DNA of 64,000 nucleotides from Calvatia gigantea (GCA_025093985.1 JACAAK010000006.1:2480001-2544000); one strand, 5' to 3'; shown: positions 1 through 11,674, numbered from the stretch's first letter. The notes: generated by a model from the letters alone, not told the origin. Translations and numbers: made by a program.

Positions 1-228
1 TTCACTTCGCCAGATCCTGAGAACCTTCAGGTACCTTCTCCGGAGCTCCTGGCGTTGCACGCAATATGTGCGAAGGTTGCGCACATGTCTGGTGCAGCCA
101 AATGTATCAACGAGTTTGATTATGTTCTGGACCACTTAGACGTTTTGGCGTCAGATGGGAGTTCGTCTGCAGCCTTGCACCATGCCATCTGGGAGAAATT
201 GGGCAACTCGGTGGATGTCGAGACGTAA
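1..228 (+). CDS. C-terminal end of an HNH nuclease domain-like protein (partial)
   Basis: An open frame runs from the window edge to TAA at 226-228 and gives about 75 residues. It contains PDPENLQVPSPELLALHA followed by CAKVAHMSGAA and ends in a short acidic/hydrophobic helix. This pattern (PSPELLALHA..CAKVAHMSGA..) resembles the conserved tail of the large Agaricomycete family of HNH-nuclease-domain proteins of unknown role. The HNH motif itself would lie upstream, outside the window, so the nuclease assignment is by recall of the tail only. No intron is needed in the visible part. The function in the cell is not known for the family. Confidence 0.5.
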   Translation, partial: FTSPDPENLQVPSPELLALHAICAKVAHMSGAAKCINEFDYVLDHLDVLASDGSSSAALHHAIWEKLGNSVDVET

Positions 229-653
229 AAATTTAGAAATTACTAGTAGTAGTCCACTGTGGGTGTATTAAAGTGGTACCCGCTGCTACGCGGGTAGGAA
301 TTCGGCGGGAATTCGTTCAACGGAGGCGTATCATCATCGCAAACGCTGTGTTCGCAGTATTTTATTAACTAGGAAATAATGTACTTTCTCAATGGGAGAT
401 ATACGACGAGGAGAAGGAGTTATTATTGGGCCTGTATGAAATTTTATGAATTTACTATGCCGCAGAGTGTAAGAAGAGATTTCTTTGGCTTATCGGGCCC
501 TGGACCACCTTGCAGGCGGTCATGGAAAAGGTCAGGGCTGGGATTCTGCTTACATCAGCATCAAGTGACCCAAGCGCGTTGAACGCCAACCACAACAATA
601 ACGCCCTCCTGCTCGTCGACGACCACGGCGACGACGTGTCTTCGTCTCTAACC
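229..653. other. Intergenic region before NDC1
   Basis: This stretch holds the 3' flank of the HNH-like gene and the presumed promoter and 5' leader of NDC1. Short open frames here have no coding character. No RNA gene or repeat was recognised. Confidence 0.5.
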
Positions 654-3089
654 ATGGCATCCCCTTCAACACCTGCAAGCTCCCGACCCACACCCATCAG
701 AGCCATTCCCTCAAGCCTCGCTATCAAAACCGCACCGACAATTCCACCACCCACCGAAACTTACGAACCGCTTGTGAAGGCCGTGCTCCGACATCGGGTT
801 GTGTGCAATATCTTTCCCAAATCAGGTCTTTTGACTTGGGCCATTGTCGTGGTTGCGATTCTATGGCAACAAAATGTGGCCTCCATGAACATTGGCCAGA
901 TCCTGGTCGTACCTTTTCGACCTTTGACAGTGATAGCGTCGTCTATCGTCTGGCTGTTGATGGTACTACCGATTATCGTGTTACGAAAATTGCTTCTGAC
1001 TTGTAAGCCTTCGTTTAAGACTGGTTTCTTTGATTATGCTGAAACCGGTTTCTGAATCAACTAGCAACCAGAACGCCAGCCACATCTCCTGCTAGTTCCC
1101 TCTCCGTTGCATTGACCAAACCTAGCACGCGACGTGCATTACTCGTATATGCTGTTTCTGCACTCGCATTGGTTGTAGTTCACGCGGCTATGGCCTCTGC
1201 AATAGAGCCCGTAGATCCCAAACTTCGGCTCTTCGTCAAGTCGAAGTGCGTAGTTGACACGACACCACCCTGAAACTCCTCTAACTTGACGCTTTAATGC
1301 AGAAAACACCCACACTATTTGAACGGGCGCTTTCTTTTCCTCCTCATCTCCCAACTTGCCATTGCCTTGAGTTATGGAGTCAGGAACATCATGTTGGATC
1401 GTTTCGTTTTCAAGTGGAGTATTGCGAGCCAGGTTCGTGACCTTCTTTATAATACGGGGGTAATTCTCATGCTCCATGTTCCAGAAAGACGATGCCACCA
1501 CCAGTGTCACTCTCTTTGATATTATAAGAGCATCTACTATCTCGGCTTTGTTGTCGGCATTGGCTTTGCCAGTGGCAGCAGGAGTCTTCACGTTGACTCG
1601 AATGTTACTTCCCATTCTCTACAGGGTCCCCGTTGTCTCCGCTCTCCTGAAACCCTTCACGGCTCATTTCCTCCGCGGATCATGGTCCATTCTCCTCCCA
1701 CTCCAACACATCGACCTCGTCCGCCGAGCATTTAATCTTGGATTCATGACCTTTTTCATTTGGGAGATCGCTGACACGCTATTCGACCTCAACGTGGCCA
1801 AGGTCTGTTTCCACTCCTCGTTGCACCCCTGAGTACTACTCATGATTGGTTTCACGGATCAATTATATACCTCTAGCAAATCCCTGTCGCACATCTCACT
1901 GCGGACCCAAACCAAACGTTAATCTCAGCTATATCCTCAAACGATACCATTTTCAGATATTTCGCCTATTCCGAACTTTGCACGTTCGCCGAGGACGGCT
2001 CTCCTGCTGGTGTTGCTCGGCGTACTGCGCTTTTTAGCGATCAGAAGTACAGTCCTGCTCTGTGGGCACGTCTTATTCGGGAGAGTTTATTGCTGTTAGG
2101 CAAAGACTATCAACTCTTCCTTCGCCGTGGTGAACCGGAGGTACCACCTGTCGCTGCACCACCTCCGACGAAACCCGCCCCTGGCAATGCCGTACAAGCA
2201 AGTCCTGTTCCTATGTTACGCAGAAGAATTTTCAAAAGCAGTGGCGAGGATGCGTTGGATGTGACTTTGGACGCTCTGGCGTCTGATGGTCCGGTATCCC
2301 AAGCAGTGGACGCGAGTGTCAACACCATCGAGCTTCCGCAGATATTCAGGTCAGCCGAAGTCAAAGCTGTAGCTCAAGTTACGAAGGAGGTTCAGAAAGG
2401 GGTGGAGAGTGGCAAAGGCACTATGGGAACGACGAGACAAAAACTGCACGAGCTTGCATCCCGAGTTTACAAGAAATACGTCCCGCCTGTTGCGGCGGAG
2501 TACTTGGAAGTGTGTATGCGGTGGTGGAGGGAAGACCGTGTGAATAAGGTCGCAGAGAAGTGCTTACCTTCACGAGAGCTGGATGTTGTCATTGTTGAAG
2601 GTGAGTTTGATAGTTTCTGATGGCTGCTTCGATAATATGATAAGCTCTAACATTGACTTTGACAAGTGATTTCCCGTCTCACTTGCGCGTCCCTTTCCGA
2701 GGATCGATATGGCGTAGTTCAGAGAGACATTCCTCGCATTCTCGAAGCTTTTCTGTCCTTCCTTTCCGCCGTGGAAGAGTACCAGATTAAAGTCAATTCG
2801 CTTTATGTCGCTCCTAAACCGGACGAGAAATTGACACCGAAGGAGATACAAGAGCGTGAGATGTTGGGTTATGAAGTCGAAAAAGCCGGGGAAGTGCTGG
2901 GCGCGATGGCAGATGGTACGTTAATCATATTCTGGGATGACCCGGTGGACTATCAATTAATGAATCGGTGGTTCAGGTCTGAAAGAAGGGGTAGCGCGTA
3001 TTGTGCGAACGTTTGGTGATAAATTACTTGCTTTCAAGTTCCCCCCGCGAACTGCCCAAAAGCTGCAAGGATTTCTAGACTATTGCTGA
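654..3089 (+). CDS. NDC1: Nucleoporin Ndc1/Cut11-like (7 exons)
   Basis: Exons: 654-1002, 1065-1245, 1303-1432, 1485-1802, 1877-2600, 2667-2915, 2977-3089; all splice in frame with GT-AG borders. The ATG at 654 lies in a good context (accATGG). The N-terminal half has several hydrophobic spans (for example GLLTWAIVVVAILWQ, LVYAVSALALVVVHAAM, LFLLISQLAIALSYG, IWEIADTLF). The C-terminal half is soluble and carries the family's conserved stretch RYFAYSELCTFAEDG followed by RRTALFSDQK and LWARLIRESLLLLG. Ndc1 proteins are multi-pass membrane nucleoporins that anchor the nuclear pore and, in fungi, insert the spindle pole body into the nuclear envelope. It is a single-copy housekeeping type gene and appears intact. 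The identification rests on topology plus this conserved block. Confidence 0.75.
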
Positions 3090-3525
3090 TTCTTCGCTAT
3101 TGGGTTGGGTGTGGTTCGTGGGTGTATAAAACTTAGACGAGTTCATAATGGGCTTAATTTGGGTCTTAATGAATGGTGACGCAGAGTTATAATGGGTTTC
3201 TGGTGGGTAGTTTGAGAATGGACGGGAGTCGCCATTGTGTTACGTGTGGTCCGCCTTTGGGAGGTGAACACCTGAGGAACAGGTTTTTTTTAATCGTTAT
3301 GGAGGGAAAGAGACGGGGATGGAGCGGGGTGGTCTTAGTCTTTAAGGGGCTGGTTTTCATGACAGCCTTCTCTCCATCAAGCGTCCTTTGAACAGGTGAC
3401 GCAGCAGATGCCACTCTTTTTCCAACCGTCACGGCACCCTGCAGACACGTTTTTGGTTTCGTGCCTCAAGGCGGCGCACTGCACCATGCGGTTTTCTCGC
3501 CGGTGTTGTTGGGGCCAACGATACC

Positions 3526-3554
3526 GGATGGGCAATACCCAGTATTGCCCATCC
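3526..3554. repeat. Perfect 13-bp inverted repeat with 3-nt loop
   Basis: GGATGGGCAATAC, then CCA, then GTATTGCCCATCC. The arms are exact complements. It lies about 440 bp past the NDC1 stop codon, in no open frame. It could form a stable hairpin in RNA or a cruciform; there is no U-run typical of a terminator. Function unknown. Confidence 0.8.
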
Positions 3555-4686
3555 ATGACCTAATTCGATATTCAATCCTCAATTTCCGTCTTTGTGTAAG
3601 TAAAGCTGTTGGCCTGGTGCCGGTTCGCCGCTAGCTTGAAACTCTTTGGAGCTGGGTCAGCGAGTTTTTTGGCAGTTTGACCCTAATAGCTTCAATAGCC
3701 TTCAACGGGAATGAATACTATTACATTCCTGCATATTGTATGTATGGCCCGACGCCGGTGAAATTGAGACCTCATATCTCCGTTGCCATACTTCTCGTTT
3801 TAGGGTTTTGGAGCAATGGACTTCATTTCTTTACACGTTCCGGGTAAGATATAGGCGGTGGTAACAGGGAATGTTCAGAGTATTGACCTCCTCATGACCA
3901 CGAAGGCAGACACGAGGGGGGAGAGGAAGAGCCTGGAAGAGCTGAGAATTATGGAAGCCGTCGGTGTTGACACTTCCATCATGATAGGATCCAAATCGGG
4001 GTGAGTAGAAGTTCATCTCTTTCCCTTATAGCCTCCGTTAGTCCACTTCACGGACTAGCTGCTGCTTCATCCTTTCGAACCGGATCACCCGACCTAAATC
4101 AACCGCCTCGCCTTTCAGCTCGAGCGGGCTTTTTTAATTTTCAATTTTTTTTTTACCTACCTGTGTATGTTCTTTGTGTCTGGTTAATTATGCCTTTACT
4201 TCTTTTTGTGCTGGTATATGTCACTCTTTGTAATCACTCTCGGTAATCAAATAGGTTTAGACGTCTCACGGACCTCCGCTTGGCATGCCAAGGAGATTGA
4301 ATGAGGTTTGACCTAGGGCAGGAGAAGGCAGACTTCAAACATACCAAGTATGTCTCCGTGACACAAATAAATGCTAGATTGTACTTATGAAGACATGGTC
4401 GTGTCTATGAAAGAATTCTGAGATGTTTTACATTTCAGTCTCGCTTATGTACGTATTAATTTCTGACCCAAAACACGATAAACCAGGAGGGGCGGAACGA
4501 CTAAAAACCGAATGAAATGAAACGCCCAATCTGAACAAACAAAAAAGCTCAAGCGCCCATAAAAATCGATCCTCATCAGATGCCATCTCACGAAATACTG
4601 AGCTCTGATGACAGCTCCGGCTTTGGGCCCGCTGAGCCCCTGCGCCACACTGCTTGTGGCCAAACCCGATGACTTATGGGTGCGGA

Positions 4687-4696
4687 TATATATAAG
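4687..4696 (+). promoter_or_regulatory. TATA-like element of the FAD-linked oxidase gene
   Basis: TATATATAAG stands 50-60 nt upstream of the ATG at 4747, a spacing that fits a core promoter with a short leader. Confidence 0.4.
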
Positions 4697-4746
4697 AACT
4701 CCTAAATCACTAGCTGAGTAGTCCAACAGCCTTTCCTTACGTCTCC

Positions 4747-6685
4747 ATGCCGATCCTCATCCGTCCGGGCGTGTTTTTCATTTGGGCGTTGGCCACCTTG
4801 TTGGTAGAAAAACTGGTGCTGCTGAACGTCTTTGCCAGTGAGCAATGGAGCCCTTTCATGGCTTTAGCAGCAAATACGACTTTGAAGCAAAAAGTGAAGG
4901 CTGCTGGAACGTGTACACGACTACGCGAACAACTCGGATCAGACGTGGTGCACGTTTACGGCGAGGGTGTTTACGTAGAGGCCATCCAAAATCCCAACAG
5001 CCTCTACAACTCTTTTTACCGACCAGCATGTGTTGTGGCTCCTCGGCAAGATGTACACGTGCAGAAGGCTATGGCGGCAATTTACAATGATAGGGTGCGG
5101 TACGCAGTCATGTCAGGGGGGCATTCTGCAATGATTGGGTGGAATATGTACGTTCGTCTGTTATTTTTTCTCGGCTATTCATGGTTGCTGATCGACAGAT
5201 TGGAGTGTACAAGACGGTGTCCTTATTTACTTTACGAACATGAACAACGTGACTTATGACGCGAGACGAAACCGAGCCACAATCCAGCCTGGTGTGAGAT
5301 GGGGGGACGCGTTAGATTGGCTAGAACCATATGGCGTTGCCCCCATGGGAGGGCGTCTCGGGTGAGTTCTCTCCAAAATTCCTTCTGCCTCCGTGGCCGC
5401 TCAGTTTCAATTCGTTTCCCCAGGAATATTGGAACTGGGCTACTTCTAGGCGGAGGTATTAGCTACTTAGCCCCCGAAAACGGATGGTCCGCGGACGCTA
5501 TCACCGAAATGGACGTAGTGCTCGTCAATGGCCAACAGGTCACCGCCACAGCAATCAATCAATATTCTGATCTATTTTGCGCGTTGAAAGGGGGAGGTAG
5601 TCGGTTCGGCGTTGTCACGCGTTTCGAAGTGGAACCAGTCCGCGTTGGGCGAAAAAGTGATAAGAACTGGTATGGTGGGCTTATTGTTGTCAGTCATTCC
5701 ATCGTCTTCAGTTTTAAAGCGTGCTCATATTCCCAACACTTCCGTCTCACGCGTCCTATTTCACTTCTTAAACAGTACCCCGAGTCGTCTGTAGAAGCAA
5801 TCCTTCGAGCAACCCATAAATTTGTGCAAACGAACACTGATCCAAAAGCAGGTAAAGTAATTTCGGGTATACCGTTCTATCGGACTCCCGTTAACGGCCT
5901 TCCTTCGGTTAATGGCAGCAATCTTGATTATTTTGGGCTACAGCATGCAAAATGGAAGGCCTATTGTCAGTCACAGCGTGGCGTACTTCTACAGAGGATC
6001 CAGTCTTCCTCGGGAAGTTTTTGGTGACTTCCTGGATATTCCGTCCAATTTCCAAATGCTATACCCAATGAGTTATTTGGAAGCTGCAGGTATTTTTGGT
6101 TCCGGCGACTATCGGGAAAGTGGGGAACGTTTCTCGGGAACAGCCTTTGCGGGTGGACCTGAAGAGTATATGAAAGCGTTCAAGGACTTTCGACGGTTCG
6201 CAACGGAATCTGCTCATCTCGTCAACTCGACAGTCCTCGCTTTAACTCCGATAGGTTTGCATCAAATCCAGGTTGCTCGGAGTAGAGGAGGGAATGCATT
6301 AGATCCTGCGCTGAAGCCCTATATCTCTGCCCATTGGCATACCGTCCTTCTTTCTGGCCAAGAAGAGATCCCTCCAAAGGTAGAGCTAGGGTTGCAGTGG
6401 TTGATGCGACAGTGAGTAGCTCGCTAAAAAGAATTCGCATCACTGTTACTAACAACCACATCTCAAGAAACCCGCCTTCACCGGGGGCACCGCTTGATAT
6501 GAATGAAAGTGATGCCACACAGAACGTTTACGCAACTTACGGTGATTATGAGTTTCTTAGACGGGTCTATCGCAAGTATGATCCTACGAGGTAAGTTGTA
6601 CCTCGAAAAGTTAGGGTTGAGATACGAAACTGATCGAACGACTAGATTCAATGTTAGATACAGCCAGGGACCCATTGGCCTCTGA
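4747..6685 (+). CDS. Secreted FAD-linked oxidase, berberine-bridge/AA7-like (7 exons)
   Basis: Exons: 4747-5147, 5206-5361, 5424-5688, 5776-5851, 5919-6411, 6468-6590, 6646-6685; about 506 residues. The N-terminus is hydrophobic and looks like a signal peptide or anchor. The PCMH-type FAD-binding fold shows RYAVMSGGHSA, whose His is the usual 8-alpha flavin attachment site, then QPGVRWGDALDWLEPYG, VAPMGGRLG, TGLLLGGGISYLAPENGWSADAI and LKGGGSRFGVVTRFEVE. The second covalent Cys of bicovalent berberine-bridge enzymes is not seen: the position reads ENGWSAD. The C-terminus (YATYGDYEFLRRVYRKYDPTRFN) is a short form of the BBE substrate-domain tail. Such fungal enzymes oxidise oligosaccharides or secondary metabolites and make hydrogen peroxide; the substrate here cannot be named. 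All introns keep frame and the gene looks intact. Confidence 0.8.
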
Positions 6686-7277
6686 TATTTTGTAACAAAC
6701 TCTTCCCTTAATCCATTTATTGCTTCGTCATGTGGATGATACCCTCGTTGTCTGATAACGTCTGACGTTATGAGAACCAGACCGGGGGTAAACCGGAATA
6801 TAAGGCACCACAAAGAGTTAAGTACAATTATATTTCCTCACCTCTCGATATTTAAGGGAGAGGCGATAGGGTTGATGTATTTACGTCATGGTCAAATCGC
6901 GGTGACCGAGTAACTCTATGAGATCATTGGGTTCCCTCGATCCCGTTCTGTTCTACACACAGCTTCACACTCCCAGCCTTGTCCCAGGTCATTTTTTTCC
7001 CGGCACTTCTTCTGTTTCAGGAAATGATCCCCCGCGATTTACTGATAAACAGTCACAAAGCCCACCGCCCCATCTTGATAATTCTGGCTCCTCCCCTTGA
7101 GCTGCAGACTGCCGTATAACATGAGCTATACGGCAACCCGTCGTGCTCGGTCGGCCTTACCTCTTCGCACCACTACCGCCGCCGCAATCACCCTTGCAAG
7201 TACAGTGAATATTTGACGATAACGCATCCCCTGCAACGATCACCCTGAAGTCAGCCGAGTCGGGTAACCAAACCCAC
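6686..7277. other. Intergenic region
   Basis: 3' flank of the oxidase gene and 5' flank of the F-box gene. No RNA gene, repeat or convincing small gene was seen. Confidence 0.5.
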
Positions 7278-8627
7278 ATGCACATGACACCGGATACGGG
7301 TTTAGTGGCGCTTGGCCACGATATTTTGCTTACGATTCTGCAACACTGCGTACCCCTGGATGAAGCCGTCGAAGTCCCCCCCACACCACAAAGTCCGCAT
7401 CTGGCTCTCGGGCAGGTATGCCATAAACTCCGTTCACTCTTGCAGACCAATCCAATTTTCTGGACACGGTTTTCTATTGTGGATCGACGAGTCAATCGGC
7501 ACAAGGAGCTCTTTGAAGAGTGGGTAGGACGGGCGGCCGGACAGGGGAGTTCTCTCTCTATCTCGATTGAGAATAAGGAGGAGTCAAAGTTCTCGCTGCG
7601 TGAACTGGAGGAGTTCATTTTCCCTCACGCCAAACGCCTCTTTCGGCTTCATCTTCACCTTACATATGACGCCCTCGAGGGGCTCTTCACTCTCCTGCCC
7701 CCCAATCCATTTCCGCACCTCTCAGATTTCTGGGCACAATGCAACGACTTCCAGCACCCCGCCATCCTCAGCGTGGAACCGGTATTTCTGAAGTCGCCAC
7801 TTAAAGAGTTTGCCCTGATTCTCGGACCTCCAGTCCATATCCGCGGCTTGGGCATCTCGTGGACGAATCTGAGAGTGCTTCGGCTCTCTGTTGTCAAGGC
7901 CCGCTTCTTCTTTCCCATCTCCTGGGTCCACATGATCCTCGATGCTTGTAGGAACTCGCTCGAGACGTGTTTCATATCTGTAGAACCAACGACCGAGCCT
8001 TCCCTCCCTCCTCTCGTCCTCCCGCGCCTCAAGGCGCTCTCTCTGAATTTCAGGGATTCGGGATGGAAGACCCAGGCCGGGATTCTTGGTTTCCTTACTC
8101 TACCGTCCCTGATTTCCCTTGACCTCTCGTCAACCGAGGGGCTCGCTTTCAACGAGACATGCCCAACCTTCAAATCGTTCTTCCGTAAATCGCCCAGTAT
8201 CCAGCGTCTACGCTTTGAACGCATACCCCCACCCGGCAATGGTTCGAGTACCAGCGTCAACTCATTGGAGTTCGTCAAGATCCTCAGGCTTCTCCCAAAC
8301 CTCAGGAGCATCCAGTTCCCGAAGGGCCACCACACGAATGTCGTGGCGATTTTGGAAGCGTTACTGTACGAGCAGATATGTCCATTGTTGGAGGACATGG
8401 AGTTGATGGTGGTTAACGGGCTCCAGGTTCTGAGGGTCATACAGGTGCTGTGGAGAGAGAGTGCTGAAGGAAATGGTACGTTGGGCTTGAAGGCGATCAA
8501 GCTGATCGACCCTAAGCTTTCGTGGATTGGGATATGCGAGCCTTCACAGCAAGAGGATCCCGATATTACGCAAGGAAGAAGGGTCCTTCGGGAATTAGAA
8601 GAGGAGGGTTTGCATGTTCGAACTTGA
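7278..8627 (+). CDS. F-box protein with leucine-rich C-terminal region (single exon)
   Basis: The 449-residue open frame has no intron. Residues about 10-70 fit an F-box: LGHDILLTILQHCVP ... HLALGQVCHKLRSLL ... IFWTRFSI, with the usual final W. The rest has regularly spaced Leu-rich segments (LFRLHLHLTYDALEGLF, LRVLRLSVV, LVLPRLKALSLNF, LISLDLS, LPNLRSIQFP) typical of irregular LRRs in Agaricomycete F-box families. Such proteins recruit targets to SCF ubiquitin ligases; the target is unknown. These genes are numerous and fast-evolving in mushrooms. The antisense open frame 7655-8500 is a shadow. Confidence 0.75.
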   Translation: MHMTPDTGLVALGHDILLTILQHCVPLDEAVEVPPTPQSPHLALGQVCHKLRSLLQTNPIFWTRFSIVDRRVNRHKELFEEWVGRAAGQGSSLSISIENKEESKFSLRELEEFIFPHAKRLFRLHLHLTYDALEGLFTLLPPNPFPHLSDFWAQCNDFQHPAILSVEPVFLKSPLKEFALILGPPVHIRGLGISWTNLRVLRLSVVKARFFFPISWVHMILDACRNSLETCFISVEPTTEPSLPPLVLPRLKALSLNFRDSGWKTQAGILGFLTLPSLISLDLSSTEGLAFNETCPTFKSFFRKSPSIQRLRFERIPPPGNGSSTSVNSLEFVKILRLLPNLRSIQFPKGHHTNVVAILEALLYEQICPLLEDMELMVVNGLQVLRVIQVLWRESAEGNGTLGLKAIKLIDPKLSWIGICEPSQQEDPDITQGRRVLRELEEEGLHVRT

Positions 8628-9160
8628 CCAATTTCACTTTTTGCTTTCGACTTCGCGCTAGATTCCTTGGAGCTTGTTGAGAGTGGACGCTATCTTAGAT
8701 GATTCTCCTGTCTTTCGCTTCTTCTAGGCCTGTACTATATATGGCGGTATCAGTAGGACTTAGCAGATCCGGATTGATCCTTGTATTCCTTTAATGTGCG
8801 TATCCTATGAACTTTTGGGTGCGATATGAAATCGCTTTTATGATCGCGCACCTTTGGAGAAAACGGATAGACGCAGGAGGTATTCTCCGTGTACAAGCGA
8901 GGAGTTACTCGCGTGGACGCACAGATTCGGACGAGCCCATCCAGATCCAAGAATACTGAATATCTATTAATAGCATAGGGGTGGAGGGTCAGACAGAGAC
9001 CGTAGTTGAGTATTCACTTCAGTGCATGACGGCGTCAAACTAAGGATTGAGCTCAACTCAAAGCGTCGAGGGTGCCCTCCACAACCGGAGCTGTTAGTCG
9101 CAATAAGTAATCAGGGGAAATATAAAAAGGCAACGGGACTGGGACAAAATTCACTGTAAA
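8628..9160. other. Intergenic region
   Basis: No recognisable gene. It separates the F-box gene from a minus-strand remnant and the GH5 gene. Confidence 0.4.
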
Positions 9161-9325
9161 TCAACTGATGACCCAGGTCCCACTGGCAGCCGAAGTCATC
9201 CCTCCGATGATCGTCAAAATGGATTTTCCACCGTCGTTAGATATCAGGGTATAAACACCCGCGAAAACTGGTGTCTCCCCTAAATTTGGATGCGGGTCAA
9301 CGACATCAGCATCACGCCCACATCG
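9161..9325 (-). pseudogene. Unidentified short coding remnant
   Basis: On the minus strand one frame reads VVDPHPNLGETPVFAGVYTL then ISNDGGKSILTIIGGMTSA and ends ASGTWVIS before TGA at 9163-9161. The amino-acid composition looks like a real protein C-terminus, but upstream the frame closes within about 20 codons and no clear splice acceptor was found. It sits 330 bp beyond the stop of the GH5 gene on the same strand. It could be the last exon of a small unknown gene or a fragment. Not identified. Confidence 0.3.
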
Positions 9326-9654
9326 TCACTGGCTTTTCCATCGGAAACCACGTTGGAAAGGATTGCTACTGGGAGTATACAGGCCCTATGGTGTCGGAGG
9401 AAAAAGGGACCACTAATCCGATGAGATATTCTGCGCACCCTCGGTGTGACACTGATCAAGTTGCAGGGGAGCTGTGAGACCGACAACAGTGATTCCAGTA
9501 CAAGAGACCAAAAAATCATATATGTCGAACTATGAACGTAAACAATCTGGTAATGCAATGTACGAAGCACATAAATCGGGACAGTCCAAGGGAACCGTTT
9601 GAACCGAGGGTAGGCCTACGTAAGTGACCGGGAGGGGGGACCGTGTTCAAGCTG

Positions 9655-11674
9655 TTATATAGCCGGGAGGCTTGCGGCGAACTGTTCAGCAGTTTGGCCG
9701 TTGCTAGGGCCGTTGTAGCTAGGAAAGTGGTAAATACAACTGAATAACAAAAAATAGAGGGTATCTCACTGTCCGGCACCGTCACTAGGCGATTCGGTCA
9801 TATCTCTCTTACCCCAGATTCCGTTTGTCGTCCCATGACTCGTCAAACCACCTTGGAGCCACTAATAAAATACAGGGTCAGGGACTTGTCGGTCCTTGAG
9901 CTTGAGGGTTTAAACACTCACCTGATACTCCAAGACACCTCCAATATTCCCGCTAATCGCGCCTATGAGTGATTCGATCCAATTAGGATGATGGCAAAAC
10001 AGTGATGCATGAGGGGTTAATGTAGCTTACTTGCTGCCCAAGCTGTGAATGCATAATCCGCCTGGAAGTTTTCGACTCCAGCTAAACGAAAGAGCGTCAA
10101 GTGACAGTCAGAAGAATTAGATCATATCTTACCACAAGGGGTACCGTCAGGTAAACGAGCGCTCGAACCGAAAGGAACAAATGAGGAATAGTGCTCCTTC
10201 GTGATGATGGCAGCAGCGGTGAGAGCCTCTGGCTTGCCTCCGCTAGGAAGGAAACGAAAAAGTTATACTTCTTTATTGTTTATGAGAGATTGAGAGAAAC
10301 ATACAGAGCTGCAGTGGTGGAATGAACTCCAATCCACCGACCGCCGTCACCAATAGCTCTAGTGGCGAATTCGCCACCTTCAGCGGGGAAGTAGTCGATT
10401 TGGTCAGGGAAGAGTTGGCTACAGAGGTGCGTGAGCGATAACCCGCATTCGCAGAGGCGGAAGCGTACAAGGATCCGAAGTCAATATCAGGAACGGCCAA
10501 GATATCCTCAGTATCCACGCCATACGAGCCATCAAACGAGGGACCCGGGAGAGAAGGCTTGGGACGCGTAAATTCTTTTGCGAACAACTTGGGGCATTGA
10601 AGGCAATAGAACCCGCCATCACTAAGTCATTCGTCAGCTCACGTAACCTCTGAGGGTGGGGGAAAAACTGTCACCGTACCCTGCAGTGACGAGGTGGTGG
10701 GGATCAAGCCGCTTTACATAGTTTGCTAAGATATCCGAATTAGACGTTAACAACTTAAGGCCGTGACGAGAGAAGACCCACATATTTCTGCAGTCCAGTT
10801 GGTAATTGTCTTTGTGTTGCAAACCGGGGATGCAGGGAGAGTCGATGCGCAGCGTAAATCATTCCCCAACTCCCATCCGAGAACGGCCGGGTGCGTAGCA
10901 TATCGAGGTACTACTTTAGCAAGATAGGCCTTGAAGGCGTTAACGATGGTTCGGTCTGTGTAGAACAGATCGTGCGTTCCACCTGGGCGGAAGTTACGAA
11001 CGTACAGATCCATACCGCCTGTAGACAACTCAATACCTTCCATGATAGGGCCATTCTGCGAAACGTACCGTAATCATTCGAGAGGTACCCTCTCGGAAGC
11101 TCGTCAGTGCTCGCTCGGCGGTTCCATGCCGTGCTGGGCATTGGGCGTTCAGGGTTCCAGTTGTTTGTGAGGGTTAGCAAAAGCTTGATGCCGTACTTGT
11201 CGGCGGCTGCGACAACCTTGTCGAGGCGCTGAAGACCGTTGGCGCCTTCGTTGATGGTTGCCTTTCCCCCATTTAGAATCTTTTTTCGAATAAGTACGCC
11301 GCAAATAAGGGAGGGAAAGGACCGATAAAACATGCCTGGAAATAAGGTCCCGATGCTGGTTTGCTAGGGACGTCATTGAAGGCCCAAGTGCGAACGACCT
11401 TGAAGCCAGCAGTAGCAATACTCCGGAATGTCGCATCCATATCGTCGTCCGTAGTCATTTGTATCCAATACGCATTGGTTCCATAGAAACGGAAAAATCT
11501 GGGTGGATCGTAGTTAGTGGCGGGTCGTAAGGGTATGCTGGGGACACACCTGCCGTTCAACTGGAAGCTGCCGTCGTTCACAGAGACGAAACCGGATGTG
11601 TTGTTTCGCTCGACGAGGCTCAGGCCAGTAGCGGCCCAAAGTTGGAGGAGGAGGACTACAAAAAGTAAAGTCAT
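9655..11674 (-). CDS. Glycoside hydrolase family 5, mannanase-like (12 exons)
   Basis: Exons on the minus strand: 11674-11550, 11498-11336, 11279-11069, 11028-10782, 10725-10680, 10621-10469, 10418-10305, 10242-10133, 10081-10031, 9962-9922, 9861-9770, 9718-9655. A signal peptide ([17 protein letters not shown]) starts the protein. GH5 mannanase landmarks follow: [113 protein letters not shown] and GVLEYQWLQGG. The usual acid/base motif N-E-P at the end of strand 4 reads N-D-L here, so the catalytic Glu is replaced by Asp. Intron 2 has a GC donor (CAG|GCATGT). Likely secreted; substrate and activity are uncertain. The last two exons are the least certain. Confidence 0.8.

Larger units (their letters stand above)
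3090..4746. other. Long intergenic region
   Basis: About 1.65 kb without a convincing gene. It holds the NDC1 3' flank, a perfect 13-bp hairpin at 3526-3554, a T-rich tract near 4140-4155 and a TATA-like element at 4687. Short open frames (for example 4001-4246) show no recognisable domain or splice pattern. Confidence 0.5.

Noticed and set aside
1139..1615. 158-codon minus-strand open frame inside NDC1
   Set aside because: Overlaps three NDC1 exons and two introns; no domain signature.
4040..4110. Possible minus-strand tRNA (GGTTCGAAAGG-like stretch)
   Set aside because: The would-be T-arm does not give a 5-bp stem with a 7-nt loop, and no acceptor or anticodon arm fits around it.
6222..6518. 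Minus-strand open frames over the FAD-linked oxidase gene
   Set aside because: Antisense to a well-supported spliced gene and without motifs.
7655..8500. 281-codon minus-strand open frame
   Set aside because: It is antisense to the F-box gene, with Arg-rich composition typical of a shadow frame.
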